Shown here in pieces: positions 36,858 through 45,236 of a stretch of DNA of 64,000 nucleotides (the first letter of the stretch is position 1; each line of letters opens with the position of its first letter). Source of the stretch: Pseudomonas sp. efr-133-TYG-5 (GTDB taxonomy: Bacteria > Pseudomonadota > Gammaproteobacteria > Pseudomonadales > Pseudomonadaceae). The notes below the pieces were generated by a model. The model did no database searches, had not been told where the DNA came from, and saw nothing but the letters and a program-made list of their open reading frames with translations. The stretch is taken from contig NZ_JARVSM010000001.1 of the NCBI RefSeq assembly GCF_030209175.1, forward strand, positions 1,054,001 through 1,118,000. Reading direction: 5' to 3'. The translations under genes and the position numbers were made by a program.

Positions 36858-37193
36858 TTATTTGCGTTTGTAGCTTTTATTGCCACTGGGAGTCAGGCAG
36901 TAGACGCCCCCGCGCGGTCCGGTGCAGAACGCGCCAGTGCCGCACGCACAGCCCTCGTCACGTTGCAGAAAGCGCTGCGGGCGCGCGGGGCTGGGGTCGC
37001 CAAACAGCGCCGCGCAGCTTTTCTTCGAGCCGCTGATCGAGCCGTCATTGCAGACAAACAGATCGCCGTCACACCGGTCGATGCCACCCTTTGTCCCGGA
37101 ACACGGGGTGTTACCTGCCCAGGTCGCAGCGCTGCACAGCGCCAGCAACAAGCCCGTGATGGGCATCCAGCCACAACGAATCAAACCACGCAC
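36858..37193 (-). CDS. YdcA-like Cys-rich exported protein
   Basis: A 111-residue protein with a signal peptide (ITGLLLALCSAATWAG). The mature start NTPCSGTKGGIDRCDGDLFVC then NDGSISGSKKSCAALFG closely resembles E. coli YdcA (PCSGSKGGIS...FVCNDGSISASKK). A second Cys-containing part (DEGCACGTGAFCTGPRGGVYC) follows, making it about twice as long as YdcA. Four to eight cysteines suggest disulfide bonding in the periplasm. Function unknown. The ATG at the tenth residue is an alternative start. Confidence 0.7.
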   Translation of the reverse strand: MRGLIRCGWMPITGLLLALCSAATWAGNTPCSGTKGGIDRCDGDLFVCNDGSISGSKKSCAALFGDPSPARPQRFLQRDEGCACGTGAFCTGPRGGVYCLTPSGNKSYKRK

Positions 37194-37360
37194 CGCGCCA
37201 CTCCTGGTCGAGATAATGGCCGGATGATATCAATGTTGCGGAAAAATAAATCCGCCGCCTCAGGCAATCGCGGCTACAACATGAAAGTTAATTTAAAGCG
37301 ACGCGGCAAAATCTTGGCAAAATGCTGCCATTCCGTTTGAACCGATCAGCAGGCCTGCCT

Positions 37361-38044
37361 ATGACTCGTATCTTGACCATCGAAGACGACGCCGTGACCG
37401 CTCGGGAGATCGTCGCCGAACTCAGCAGCCACGGCCTCGACGTGGATTGGGTGGACAACGGCCGTGAAGGCCTCGACCGCGCCGTCAGCGGCCACTACGA
37501 CCTGATTACGCTCGACCGCATGTTGCCGGAACTCGATGGCCTGGCCATCGTCACCACGCTGCGCACCATGGGCGTGGCCACGCCGATTCTGATGATCAGC
37601 GCCCTGTCCGATGTCGATGAACGCGTGCGCGGCCTGCGCGCCGGCGGCGACGATTACCTGACCAAGCCGTTTGCCACCGACGAAATGGCCGCGCGCGTCG
37701 AAGTGCTGCTGCGCCGGCAGAACAGCGGCGGCACGCAGCCGACCACGTTGCAGGTGGCCGACCTGCAACTCGACCTGATCAGCCACGAGGCGCGCCGCGC
37801 CGAGCAGGTGCTGACGCTGCTGCCGACCGAGTACAAGCTGCTCGAATTCCTCATGCGCAACAGCGGCCAGATCCTCTCGCGGATGATGATTTTCGAGGAA
37901 GTCTGGGGCTATCACTTCGACCCCGGCACCAACCTGATCGACGTGCACATCGGCCGCCTGCGCAAGAAAATCGATCCACCGGGCAATGTCCCGCTGATCC
38001 GCACGGTGCGAGGCTCGGGTTATGTCATTGCCGAACCCGTCTGA
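37361..38044 (+). CDS. OmpR-family response regulator
   Basis: A 227-residue two-component regulator. The receiver domain has phosphorylation site Asp52 (LITLDRMLPELDG) with acidic pair Asp9-Asp10 and Lys in DYLTKPF. The C-terminal winged-helix domain ends in FDPGTNLIDVHIGRLRKKID and VRGSGYVI. The start at 37361 gives MTRILTIEDD. The partner histidine kinase gene overlaps the end by 23 bases. Which signal it answers is unknown. Confidence 0.92.
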   Translation: MTRILTIEDDAVTAREIVAELSSHGLDVDWVDNGREGLDRAVSGHYDLITLDRMLPELDGLAIVTTLRTMGVATPILMISALSDVDERVRGLRAGGDDYLTKPFATDEMAARVEVLLRRQNSGGTQPTTLQVADLQLDLISHEARRAEQVLTLLPTEYKLLEFLMRNSGQILSRMMIFEEVWGYHFDPGTNLIDVHIGRLRKKIDPPGNVPLIRTVRGSGYVIAEPV

Positions 38045-39416
38045 CGGCTGGCGTTCCTCCAGCAGCCGGCTGCTGGCGCTGTACAGTTCGTTGTTCGTGG
38101 CCTGGAGCGCGATCCTCATGGGGGTCATGTACTTCGAAGTGTCCGGCTATCTCGACAACCTGGCCAAGCATTCGCTGATGCAACGCCAGCATCTGTTCTC
38201 GCACTTCCAGGGCGAGCAACTGGAAGAAGCGCTGGCCGCGAGCATGACGTTCGACATTCGCGGCATCGACGCCTACGGCCTGTTCGACGCCGAGCAGAAT
38301 TACCTCGGCGGTGCCTTGCAGCAGATCCCCGAGGGCCTGCCGCTGGACGGCAAGATCCACATGCTCGCCGACTGCGCCGACTCCGATGACCCGACCCTGC
38401 CGGCCGACAGCTGCGATGCGGTCGCGACGCAGACCCGCGATGGCCGCTGGCTGGTGTTGTTGCGCGACAACGGCTCGCTGTTCGCCGTGACACGGATCAT
38501 TCTGCATGCGCTGTTCTGGGGGGTGTCGCTGACCATCCTGCCGGGCATCGCCGGCTGGCATTTGCTGCGCCGACGCCCGCTGCGACGGATCCGCGCGATC
38601 CAGGCCAGCGCCCAGGCCATCGTCGCCGGCGACCTGACCCGGCGCCTGCCGCTGTCCAACCGCCGCGACGAACTGGACATGCTCGCCGCCATCGTCAACG
38701 CCATGCTCGAACGCATCGAGCGGCTGATGAACGAAGTCAAAGGCGTCTGCGACAACATCGCCCATGACTTGCGCACCCCGCTGACCCGCCTGCGTGCGCA
38801 GCTGTACCGCATGCAGCAGCAGGCCGGCGAAGGCTCGCAGGAAGCCGCGCAACTGGACCTGGTGCTGGCCGAGGCGGATACGCTGATGGCGCGGTTTCGT
38901 GGCCTGTTGCGGATTTCCGAACTGGAGGATCGCCAGCGCCGTTCGGGGTTTGTCGAGCTGGATCCGCGGCAGTTGTTGCAGGAGCTGCACGAGTTTTACC
39001 TGCCGCTGGCCGAGGACGATCAACTCAACTTCGCGCTGGACATGCCGCCATCGTTGCCGCCACTGAACGGCGACCGGGCCTTGCTGTTCGAGGCACTGGC
39101 CAACCTGTTGAGCAACTCGATCAAGTTCACCCCGCCCGGCGGCACGGTGATTCTGCGCGGCATCAATGATGGCGGGCACACGCGGATCGAAGTGCACGAC
39201 TCCGGCCCGGGCATTCCCGAATCCGAGCGCGAAGCGGTGTTCCAGCGCTTCTACCGCGCCGAGGGCGGGCAACCGCAAGGTGGCTTCGGCCTGGGGCTGT
39301 CGATTGTCGCGGCGATTGTCAGCCTGCATGGCTTCGAACTGGAGGTGGGCAGCAGTGAACTGGGGGGAGCGAAACTGCTGCTCAATTGCCAACAGCATCT
39401 GATTTCACCGTCGTGA
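38022..39416 (+). CDS. Sensor histidine kinase
   Basis: A 464-residue membrane kinase: TM1 about residues 16-38, a sensor region of about 110 residues with two cysteines (LADCADSDDPTLPADSC), TM2 about 155-178, HAMP (about 180-230), HisKA with phospho-acceptor His248 (NIAHDLRTPLTRL), and HATPase with DSGPGIPESERE and GGFGLGLSIV. It overlaps and is coupled to the response regulator gene. The paired sensor cysteines could form a disulfide; the ligand is not known. Confidence 0.92.
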   Translation: MSLPNPSDGWRSSSSRLLALYSSLFVAWSAILMGVMYFEVSGYLDNLAKHSLMQRQHLFSHFQGEQLEEALAASMTFDIRGIDAYGLFDAEQNYLGGALQQIPEGLPLDGKIHMLADCADSDDPTLPADSCDAVATQTRDGRWLVLLRDNGSLFAVTRIILHALFWGVSLTILPGIAGWHLLRRRPLRRIRAIQASAQAIVAGDLTRRLPLSNRRDELDMLAAIVNAMLERIERLMNEVKGVCDNIAHDLRTPLTRLRAQLYRMQQQAGEGSQEAAQLDLVLAEADTLMARFRGLLRISELEDRQRRSGFVELDPRQLLQELHEFYLPLAEDDQLNFALDMPPSLPPLNGDRALLFEALANLLSNSIKFTPPGGTVILRGINDGGHTRIEVHDSGPGIPESEREAVFQRFYRAEGGQPQGGFGLGLSIVAAIVSLHGFELEVGSSELGGAKLLLNCQQHLISPS

Positions 39417-39493
39417 AACGGCAAAAAAGAACGCAACCTGCGCCAGTGCCTCAAGTGCGCACTTGACCGCGCAAGCTGCGATCTTTGCCCGCA

Positions 39494-39904
39494 TCAGGCC
39501 GGATAGTTGGCGCGCAGCGCCTCCAGACCGCCCTGATAGATGCCACTGAACAACGCCACCACTTCCTCATCACTGACGCCCTGGGCGGTGAAGCGTCCCG
39601 ACCAGGTCACCCGCGCACCCTGCCCCTGGGCTTCGACCTTGATCGTCGCCAGGTAATCGGTCGCCGGAAACGGCGCCTGTTCGATGGAGTAGCTGTAAGT
39701 CCTGGCGGCATTATCGAACGCTTGCAGACGCTCGATGACCACTGCGCCGTCGGCGGTCTTCAGGGTACGCACGCGTCCACCTTCGCTGAGTTCGCTGCTG
39801 GGAATGAACGGCAGCCAGTCGGGCAGCGTGTTGAAGCCGCCAATCAATTGCCAGACTTGATCGGCCGAGGCCGGGATGTCGATCGATGCTGATGCAGTTG
39901 CCAT
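39494..39904 (-). CDS. SRPBCC-family (polyketide cyclase-like) protein
   Basis: A 136-residue START/Bet v1-fold protein (ASIDIPASADQVWQLIGGFNTLPDWLP start, a common SRPBCC opening; conserved YSIEQAPFPATDYLATIKV). Members bind hydrophobic ligands or act as cyclases. It follows an SDR gene on the same strand after 30 bases, so the two probably form an operon. No substrate can be named. Confidence 0.8.
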   Translation of the reverse strand: MATASASIDIPASADQVWQLIGGFNTLPDWLPFIPSSELSEGGRVRTLKTADGAVVIERLQAFDNAARTYSYSIEQAPFPATDYLATIKVEAQGQGARVTWSGRFTAQGVSDEEVVALFSGIYQGGLEALRANYPA

Positions 39905-39934
39905 GTTTAAACGTCTCTCCAGAACAATTCCGAT

Positions 39935-40732
39935 TCAGATGGTCAGGCTGTCGACCACGCCGCCATCGACCCGCAGCGCAGCGCCGGTGGTGGCCGAGGA
40001 CAACGGTGAAGCAATGTACGTCACCAGGTGCGCCACTTCCTCGACATCCGCCACCCGCTGGATGATCGAAGTCGGACGGGCCTTCTGCACGAAGGCATCG
40101 GCCTCGTCGCGCAGGCTGCGGCCGGACTCGGCGGCAGCGTCCTTGAGCATCAGTTCCAGGCCATCGGTGAAGGTCGGCCCCGGCAGAATCGCGTTGACCG
40201 TGACCCCGGTCCCCGCCAGACGTTTGGCCAGGCCATGGGACACCGCGAGGTTGGCGCTTTTGGTCACGCCATAGTTGATCATGTCGGCCGGCGTCGCCAC
40301 ACCGGATTCCGAAGACAGGAAAATCACCCGGCCCCAGCCCTGCTCGACCATGGCCGGTACATAATGCCGGGCCAGGCGCACGCCGGAAATCACGTTGACC
40401 TCATAGAAGCGCGTCCACTCGCTGTCCGCGGCTTCGAAGAAATCCACGTCGTTGTAGATCCCCAGGTTGTTCACCAGGATGTCGGCCTTCGGCTCGGCGG
40501 CGAACAGTTTCGCCGCGCCTTCGGCGGTGCCGAGATCCGCGGTCAAACCACGCAGCTGCGCAGCCGGGACTTTTTCACGAATGCTCGCCAGCGCCTGCTC
40601 GACCTTGGCCGTGTCACGGCCGATCACTACCACCGTGGCGCCGGATTCGGCCAGGGACTGGCTGATCCCCAGGCCGATGCCGGCCGTGCTGCCGCTGACA
40701 ATCGCCAGTTTGCCACTCAGATCAATCTTCAT
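39935..40732 (-). CDS. SDR-family NAD(P)-dependent oxidoreductase
   Basis: A 265-residue classical short-chain dehydrogenase/reductase. It shows VSGSTAGIGLGISQSL (cofactor motif), ILVNNLGIYN, the catalytic Ser in IFLSSESG and Tyr/Lys in INYGVTKSAN. The remnant of a LysR gene lies on the opposite strand beyond its start, suggesting that an SDR/SRPBCC operon once had a divergent LysR regulator. Substrate unknown. Confidence 0.9.
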   Translation of the reverse strand: MKIDLSGKLAIVSGSTAGIGLGISQSLAESGATVVVIGRDTAKVEQALASIREKVPAAQLRGLTADLGTAEGAAKLFAAEPKADILVNNLGIYNDVDFFEAADSEWTRFYEVNVISGVRLARHYVPAMVEQGWGRVIFLSSESGVATPADMINYGVTKSANLAVSHGLAKRLAGTGVTVNAILPGPTFTDGLELMLKDAAAESGRSLRDEADAFVQKARPTSIIQRVADVEEVAHLVTYIASPLSSATTGAALRVDGGVVDSLTI

Positions 40733-40829
40733 TGCACACCTCCACGGTAGGAGTCACCACTCGCTGCGATCGTTTGACCGGGCAGCGGCGCTCGTTCAGA
40801 AACCAGTTTCGCTTCGCGCATTGCCTGCC

Positions 40830-41319
40830 GGAACGCGGCCGCAATCACCGCCGCGACCGCCGGATTGGCCAGGGAAATCGGCTGGCCCTGCGCGTGCTGC
40901 GGGTGGCTCGGCCCAACGTGCATGTCGCGCAACCTCAGGTGCGCCGAGCCACTCGAAGGTCTGCGACAGCGTAGTCTGGATATTGCCCTTGTCAGCCAGC
41001 CGCCGACGCATGACGACCCAATCTGCTCGGTTTCCGGGTGCTCGACGAGCCGAGGCTGCTGGCATTGCCCGAACAGCAGGCGCTGACGCACCAGGCCACC
41101 GAGCCGTTGACCGCGCTCGGTCTGGTGGCCTCGGGGCTGGGCATCGCGATGATCCAGAAAGGCCTGAGCCACAACGCCCCGCCCGGCGTGGTGCTGCGCG
41201 AAGCGCCGTGGCTGGCGCTCACCACACCGCTGTGGGCAGCGTCGCACCGGATCAACCTGCGGCCACTGGTGGAGACGTTCCGCACGGTGCTGACAGAGGG
41301 CGGCACCGCACCGGCCTGA
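40830..41319 (+). pseudogene. Remnant of a LysR-family regulator gene
   Basis: The C-terminal substrate domain of a LysR regulator is recognisable but split over frames. ALRVLRVARPNVHVAQPQV lies in one frame (about 40880-40940), LEGLRQRSLDIALVSQPPTHD in another (about 40955-41015), and LDEPRLLALPEQQALTHQA through TALGLVASGLGIAMIQKGLS back in the first (41038-41319). The N-terminal DNA-binding domain is missing. At least two frame changes and a 5' truncation make it a decayed gene. It probably once regulated the divergent SDR operon. Confidence 0.65.
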
Positions 41320-41399
41320 GCGCTGGGCACCCCGCCCCGCCAGCGGGCGCGCCGCGCACAGCGGGGATCTACACTGAACGGATCAGCCGTGAGGTGCCC

Positions 41400-42059
41400 A
41401 TGAAAATGTCTGCGCAAATGACCGTTGTCGCGGTGTTGGCCACGCTCGCCTATCTGGGCCTGGCGGTAGGGGGCATCGGCGGTGTGGCGGTGTTCTTTTC
41501 CCACGGAGCGCTGGTTGTGGTCGCACTGGCGACCCTGGCGATGGTGGTGGCGTCGCTGTTCAGCGAGGTCAACCTGAGCTCGGGCGAACGCGAGGATCGG
41601 GCCAACCGCTGGGTGATTCCGGCGTTCGCCGTGATTGGTGTGGTCAGCGGCTTCCTGCCGGCGTATTGCGACCGCCTCGATGTCTGGACGCTGGGTGGCG
41701 AAGGCGTGCGCTGGCTCGGCGCATGGCTGTTTATCGTCGGCGGCACGTTGCGTTTGTGGCCGGTATTCGTCCTCGGCCATCGCTTCAGCGGCCTGGTGGC
41801 GATCCAGCCGGGGCATCGGCTGGTCACCGACGGCATCTACCGCCATCTGCGCAACCCCAGTTACCTGGGCCTGGTGGTCAATGCCCTGGGATGGGCGCTG
41901 GCGTTTCGCTCGGTGGTGGGGATCGTGCTGGCCGCGCTGACATTGATTCCACTGATCGCCCGCATTCACTCGGAAGAAGCGCTGCTGCGGGCGCAGTTCG
42001 GCGCCGAATACGACGCCTATTGCGCGCGCAGTTGGCGCTTGCTGCCGGGAATCTACTGA
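41400..42059 (+). CDS. Isoprenylcysteine carboxyl methyltransferase-like membrane protein
   Basis: A 219-residue polytopic protein with five or so membrane segments. The C-terminal catalytic signature of the ICMT/PEMT superfamily is clear: GHRLVTDGIYRHLRNPSYLGLVVNALG and the final EEALLRAQFGAEYDAYCARSWRLLPGIY. Such bacterial proteins are SAM-dependent methyltransferases of unknown, probably lipid or quinone-like, substrates. The ATG at 41400 follows GTGAGG. A single-gene unit convergent with the HAD gene. Confidence 0.85.
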   Translation: MKMSAQMTVVAVLATLAYLGLAVGGIGGVAVFFSHGALVVVALATLAMVVASLFSEVNLSSGEREDRANRWVIPAFAVIGVVSGFLPAYCDRLDVWTLGGEGVRWLGAWLFIVGGTLRLWPVFVLGHRFSGLVAIQPGHRLVTDGIYRHLRNPSYLGLVVNALGWALAFRSVVGIVLAALTLIPLIARIHSEEALLRAQFGAEYDAYCARSWRLLPGIY

Positions 42060-42069
42060 CCTGCAGGCG

Positions 42070-42738
42070 TCAGCGGGGTTGCAGGTGCAGGCGGCCGTCA
42101 CCATCGACGCTGAAGGCGAGCGCGTCATAACCGGCGACAGTCGCGTGCGCGGTTTGCAGCGGATGCTGGTGCGTGGTGGTGACAATCATCAGCGCCGCGC
42201 CGGCGGCTTCGGCTGCCTGGATGCCAACGCTGGCGTCTTCGAAAATCAGGCAATCAGCCGGCTCGAGCCCCAGGCGCCGGGCCGCCAGGCGATAACCGGC
42301 CGGATCCGGCTTGCCGGCGCTGACGTCTTCGGCCGTGATCATCACCGCCGGTTCGGGGATTCCCGCCGCCGCCATGCGCCGCAACGCCAGATCCCGTGGC
42401 GCCGACGTCACTATCGCCCAGCGCTGTGCCGGCAAGGCCTGGAGAAAGGCTGCGGCACCGGGGATCTCGATGATGCCCTCGACGTCGGCGATTTCCGCTT
42501 CGGTGATGAACGCCGCCTGCGCCTCGGCATCGACGCCCGGCAGGTTCAAGCGGCGAATGGTGTCAATCGCACGCACGCCATGAATGGTCGGCAGAAATGT
42601 CTCGACGTCGACGCCATGGCGCACCGCCCAGGCTGACCAGATGCGCTCGGCGGCGGGAATGGAATTGAGGACGGTGCCGTCCATGTCGAACAAAAACGCG
42701 CCGAACGCGCGGTGGAAAACAGCATCGTGAGCAGACAA
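42070..42738 (-). CDS. HAD-family hydrolase (sugar phosphatase-like)
   Basis: A 222-residue HAD subfamily IA phosphatase: FLFDMDGTVLNS with nucleophile and acid Asp, IVTSAP (motif II Thr/Ser), Lys in VSAGKPDPAGY, and CLIFEDASVGIQAAEAAG (motif IV). This arrangement resembles sugar-phosphate phosphatases such as YfbT or GPP. The start appears to be TTG at 42738 with AGAGGA about 10 bases upstream; no in-frame ATG fits. Substrate not determinable. Confidence 0.87.
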   Translation of the reverse strand: MSAHDAVFHRAFGAFLFDMDGTVLNSIPAAERIWSAWAVRHGVDVETFLPTIHGVRAIDTIRRLNLPGVDAEAQAAFITEAEIADVEGIIEIPGAAAFLQALPAQRWAIVTSAPRDLALRRMAAAGIPEPAVMITAEDVSAGKPDPAGYRLAARRLGLEPADCLIFEDASVGIQAAEAAGAALMIVTTTHQHPLQTAHATVAGYDALAFSVDGDGRLHLQPR

Positions 42739-42801
42739 AGATTCACATCCTCTGGCAAGGGGCCGGGCCGATAGCCCGGCAATGTAGCACTTGCGCAGAC
42801 C

Positions 42802-43215
42802 TCAGTGCAGACGTGGCGCCTTGGACTTGAACGCGCCGTCGACGCAGTCGAGCAACTGGCCGATGGCCCAGGGCTTCTTGATGAACGCCACCGGGTGCTT
42901 GACCCCGGAAGTCTCCGGGGTCTCGTAGCCGGACATGACCATCACCGGTTTGTCCGGCCAGCGTTCGCCGACCAGATTGGCCAGGTCCGCCCCATTGAGG
43001 GTGCCGGGCATGGTGATGTCGGTGAGCAACAGCGCGACTTCCGGCGCATGCTCCTCGAGATATTGCGAAGCCGCATCGGCGCTGGTCTGCGGTTCGACCT
43101 TGAAACCTTCCTCCTGAAGAATTTCGCACAGAAACTCCAGAATCAACGGATCGTCCTCGACCACCAGGATCAATCCGCCAGGAAGGTGCGCGCTCGATGT
43201 CGAAATTGGACTCAT
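42802..43215 (-). CDS. Stand-alone response-regulator receiver protein
   Basis: A 137-residue single receiver domain with Asp21-Asp22 (VVEDDP), phospho-acceptor Asp66 (LLTDITMPG) and the conserved Lys in FIKKPW. It has no output domain. AGGGAG precedes the ATG at 43215. Such proteins usually act in phosphorelays or by protein-protein contact with hybrid kinases; no kinase gene is adjacent. Confidence 0.88.
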   Translation of the reverse strand: MSPISTSSAHLPGGLILVVEDDPLILEFLCEILQEEGFKVEPQTSADAASQYLEEHAPEVALLLTDITMPGTLNGADLANLVGERWPDKPVMVMSGYETPETSGVKHPVAFIKKPWAIGQLLDCVDGAFKSKAPRLH

Positions 43216-43404
43216 GAACTGGCACTCCCTGAATTGCATTAACGGTTTAGCGGCTTGAACCCCGCTGCTTATCTGGTATGAGCAGCGGCTTGTACAGAAA
43301 TTCATTTTTGATACAGGTCTTTTCAACAACGTCCGGTCGACGGACCGTCGCGGCGGGGTTTTTCTGGTTAAAATGCCGGCCCTTTTGCTTGCCGATCCCG
43401 ATTG

Positions 43405-44346
43405 ATGAACGCTGAAGCCCTCGCCACCCTGCACGCCCACCTGCTCACCGCGCTGACCTCGGCACCGCGCGAAACCCGGCGCCTGTTCCACGGACGCGGG
43501 CGTTGCTGGCCGGGCCTGGAACAGCTCACCGTGGACTGGCTGCAAGGCGTGGTGCTGGTCTCGCTGTTCAAGGAACCGCAGGCCGCTCAGCTCGAAGCGC
43601 TCAAGCGCCTGCTGCTGGACCTCGCCGGCTCCGCGCCGTGGCAGCAGTCGGGTGCGCACACCCTGTTGATCCAGCACCGTTACCTGCCGCAAAGCACTGC
43701 TGAGTGGCTGCTGGGCACGGAAATCGACGAGATGAGCATTGTCGAAGGCGGCTTGCAGTACCGCGTCGACCTCGGCCGCAAGCAGAACGCCGGGCTGTTT
43801 CTCGACATGCGCTACGGGCGCAACTGGGTACGTGAGCAGGCCGCCGGCAAGCGCGTGCTGAACCTGTTCGCCTACACCTGCGGCTTCTCGGTGGCGGCCA
43901 TCGAGGGCGGCGCCAGCCATGTGGTCAACCTCGACATGTCGCGCGCGGCGCTGAGCCGGGGCCGCGACAATCACCGCTTGAACGGCCACGACCTGAGCAA
44001 GGTCAGCTTTCTTGGCCACGACCTGTTCAAGTCCTGGGGCAAGGTGATCAACAGCGGCCCCTATGATCTGGTGATCATCGACCCGCCGTCGTTCCAGAAA
44101 GGCAGTTTCCTCCTGACCAAGGATTACCAGCGCGTGCTGCGCCGCCTGCCGGAACTGCTGAGCCCGCAGGGCAGCGTGCTGGCGTGCATGAACGATCCGG
44201 CGTTCGGCGCCGACTTCCTGATCGATGGTGTCACCCGCGAGGCGCCGAGCCTGCAATTCCAACAGCGCCTGGAGAACCCGCCCGAGTTCCCCGATATCGA
44301 TCCGCAGAGCGGTCTGAAGGCGCTGGTGTTCAAGCGTATCGACTGA
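43405..44346 (+). CDS. Class I SAM-dependent methyltransferase (RlmI/RlmK-like)
   Basis: A 313-residue protein. After an N-terminal domain (to about residue 110) comes GLFLDMRYGRNWVREQAAGKRVLNLFAYTCGFSVAAIEGGA, with the SAM-binding motif, and the catalytic IIDPPSFQKGSF motif (DPPSF), as in 23S rRNA m5C methyltransferases of the RlmI group. The PUA domain of RlmI is not recognisable. The ATG at 43405 is used; a TTG one codon upstream is in frame. rRNA modification is plausible but not proven. Confidence 0.82.
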   Translation: MNAEALATLHAHLLTALTSAPRETRRLFHGRGRCWPGLEQLTVDWLQGVVLVSLFKEPQAAQLEALKRLLLDLAGSAPWQQSGAHTLLIQHRYLPQSTAEWLLGTEIDEMSIVEGGLQYRVDLGRKQNAGLFLDMRYGRNWVREQAAGKRVLNLFAYTCGFSVAAIEGGASHVVNLDMSRAALSRGRDNHRLNGHDLSKVSFLGHDLFKSWGKVINSGPYDLVIIDPPSFQKGSFLLTKDYQRVLRRLPELLSPQGSVLACMNDPAFGADFLIDGVTREAPSLQFQQRLENPPEFPDIDPQSGLKALVFKRID

Positions 44347-44352
44347 ACACGC

Positions 44353-45126
44353 TCAGCGCGGGCGCAGTACCAGCGCAAACAACTCGCCATGCCCGGTGAC
44401 GTTGAGCTTGTGGTACAGATTGCGCCGATGCACCTTCACCGTCTCCGGGGAAATGCTCATCTGCTGGGCGATCGCCTTGCTCGAGAACCCTTGCAGAATC
44501 AGTCGTGCGGTATCGATTTCGCGGGCGGTCAGGCGCGCGTCGAAGCGATCGAGCAGCGTCGCCAGATCGCCGACGCCCGCCTCCGCCAGCGGCCCCTGCG
44601 GCGGCAGCAATTGCACGTGACGGCGCATCGCCGCCAGCACCCAGTCGCGCACGCACAGCAGACGGCCCTGCTCGGCCAGCTCGAACGGTGTTGCGCGCCC
44701 CAGTGACAACCCCAGTACGCCACCGCTGACATTGACCATGAACTGCAATTCATCGGCGCCGACCACAGAGCGGAAGTAACTCTGGTAGTACTCGCTGTGC
44801 AGGAACTGATCCGGCGCGACCGCGGCGAGGCTGTGCAGGCCATCGGCAATGCCGGCGCTGGCGGCCTGGTAGAACGGATCGAGCAAGTACATGCCGGCGC
44901 TGTAACCGGCCAGTTCTTCCTGCTCGTCGGCGCGGCCCTGGCTGTCGAAGTCGATCAGCAACTGCGGCACCCGTCCCGCGCTCATCAACGCCACCAGGGC
45001 GTTGTCCAACGGCACCAGCAGCCGCACGGTGTCGACCAGCGCCCGCCAGAAACCGTCCTGGCCAACACTGGCGAATACCCGCGACAGACTCTGATGCACC
45101 GGCAGTTCCTGCAACAACGCGTCCAC
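44353..45126 (-). CDS. LuxR-family transcriptional regulator
   Basis: A 257-residue regulator with an unassigned N-terminal sensing region (residues 1-180) and a C-terminal GerE/LuxR helix-turn-helix (LTAREIDTARLILQGFSSKA, then IAQQMSISPETVKVHRRNLYHKL). The start codon is GTG at 45126. It is divergent from the polyamine-type binding-protein gene (110-base gap) and therefore probably regulates it and the following peptidase. There are no acyl-homoserine-lactone pocket residues that I can identify. Confidence 0.87.
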   Translation of the reverse strand: MDALLQELPVHQSLSRVFASVGQDGFWRALVDTVRLLVPLDNALVALMSAGRVPQLLIDFDSQGRADEQEELAGYSAGMYLLDPFYQAASAGIADGLHSLAAVAPDQFLHSEYYQSYFRSVVGADELQFMVNVSGGVLGLSLGRATPFELAEQGRLLCVRDWVLAAMRRHVQLLPPQGPLAEAGVGDLATLLDRFDARLTAREIDTARLILQGFSSKAIAQQMSISPETVKVHRRNLYHKLNVTGHGELFALVLRPR

Positions 45127-45236
45127 GCTCTACCCCTTTCGAGTAACCCATGATGGGAATGGGTCAGGCGTGGCGCGCCCGATAGGCTGACCACTCCTGT
45201 TTATCACCGGCCTGCACAGGCCAGGAGTGCCGCATC

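Noticed and set aside
40729..41247. Minus-strand frame over the LysR remnant
   Set aside because: Its end (AAFRQAMREAKLVSER) looks protein-like, but the plus-strand pieces match LysR better and the minus frame has no ribosome site or known domain.
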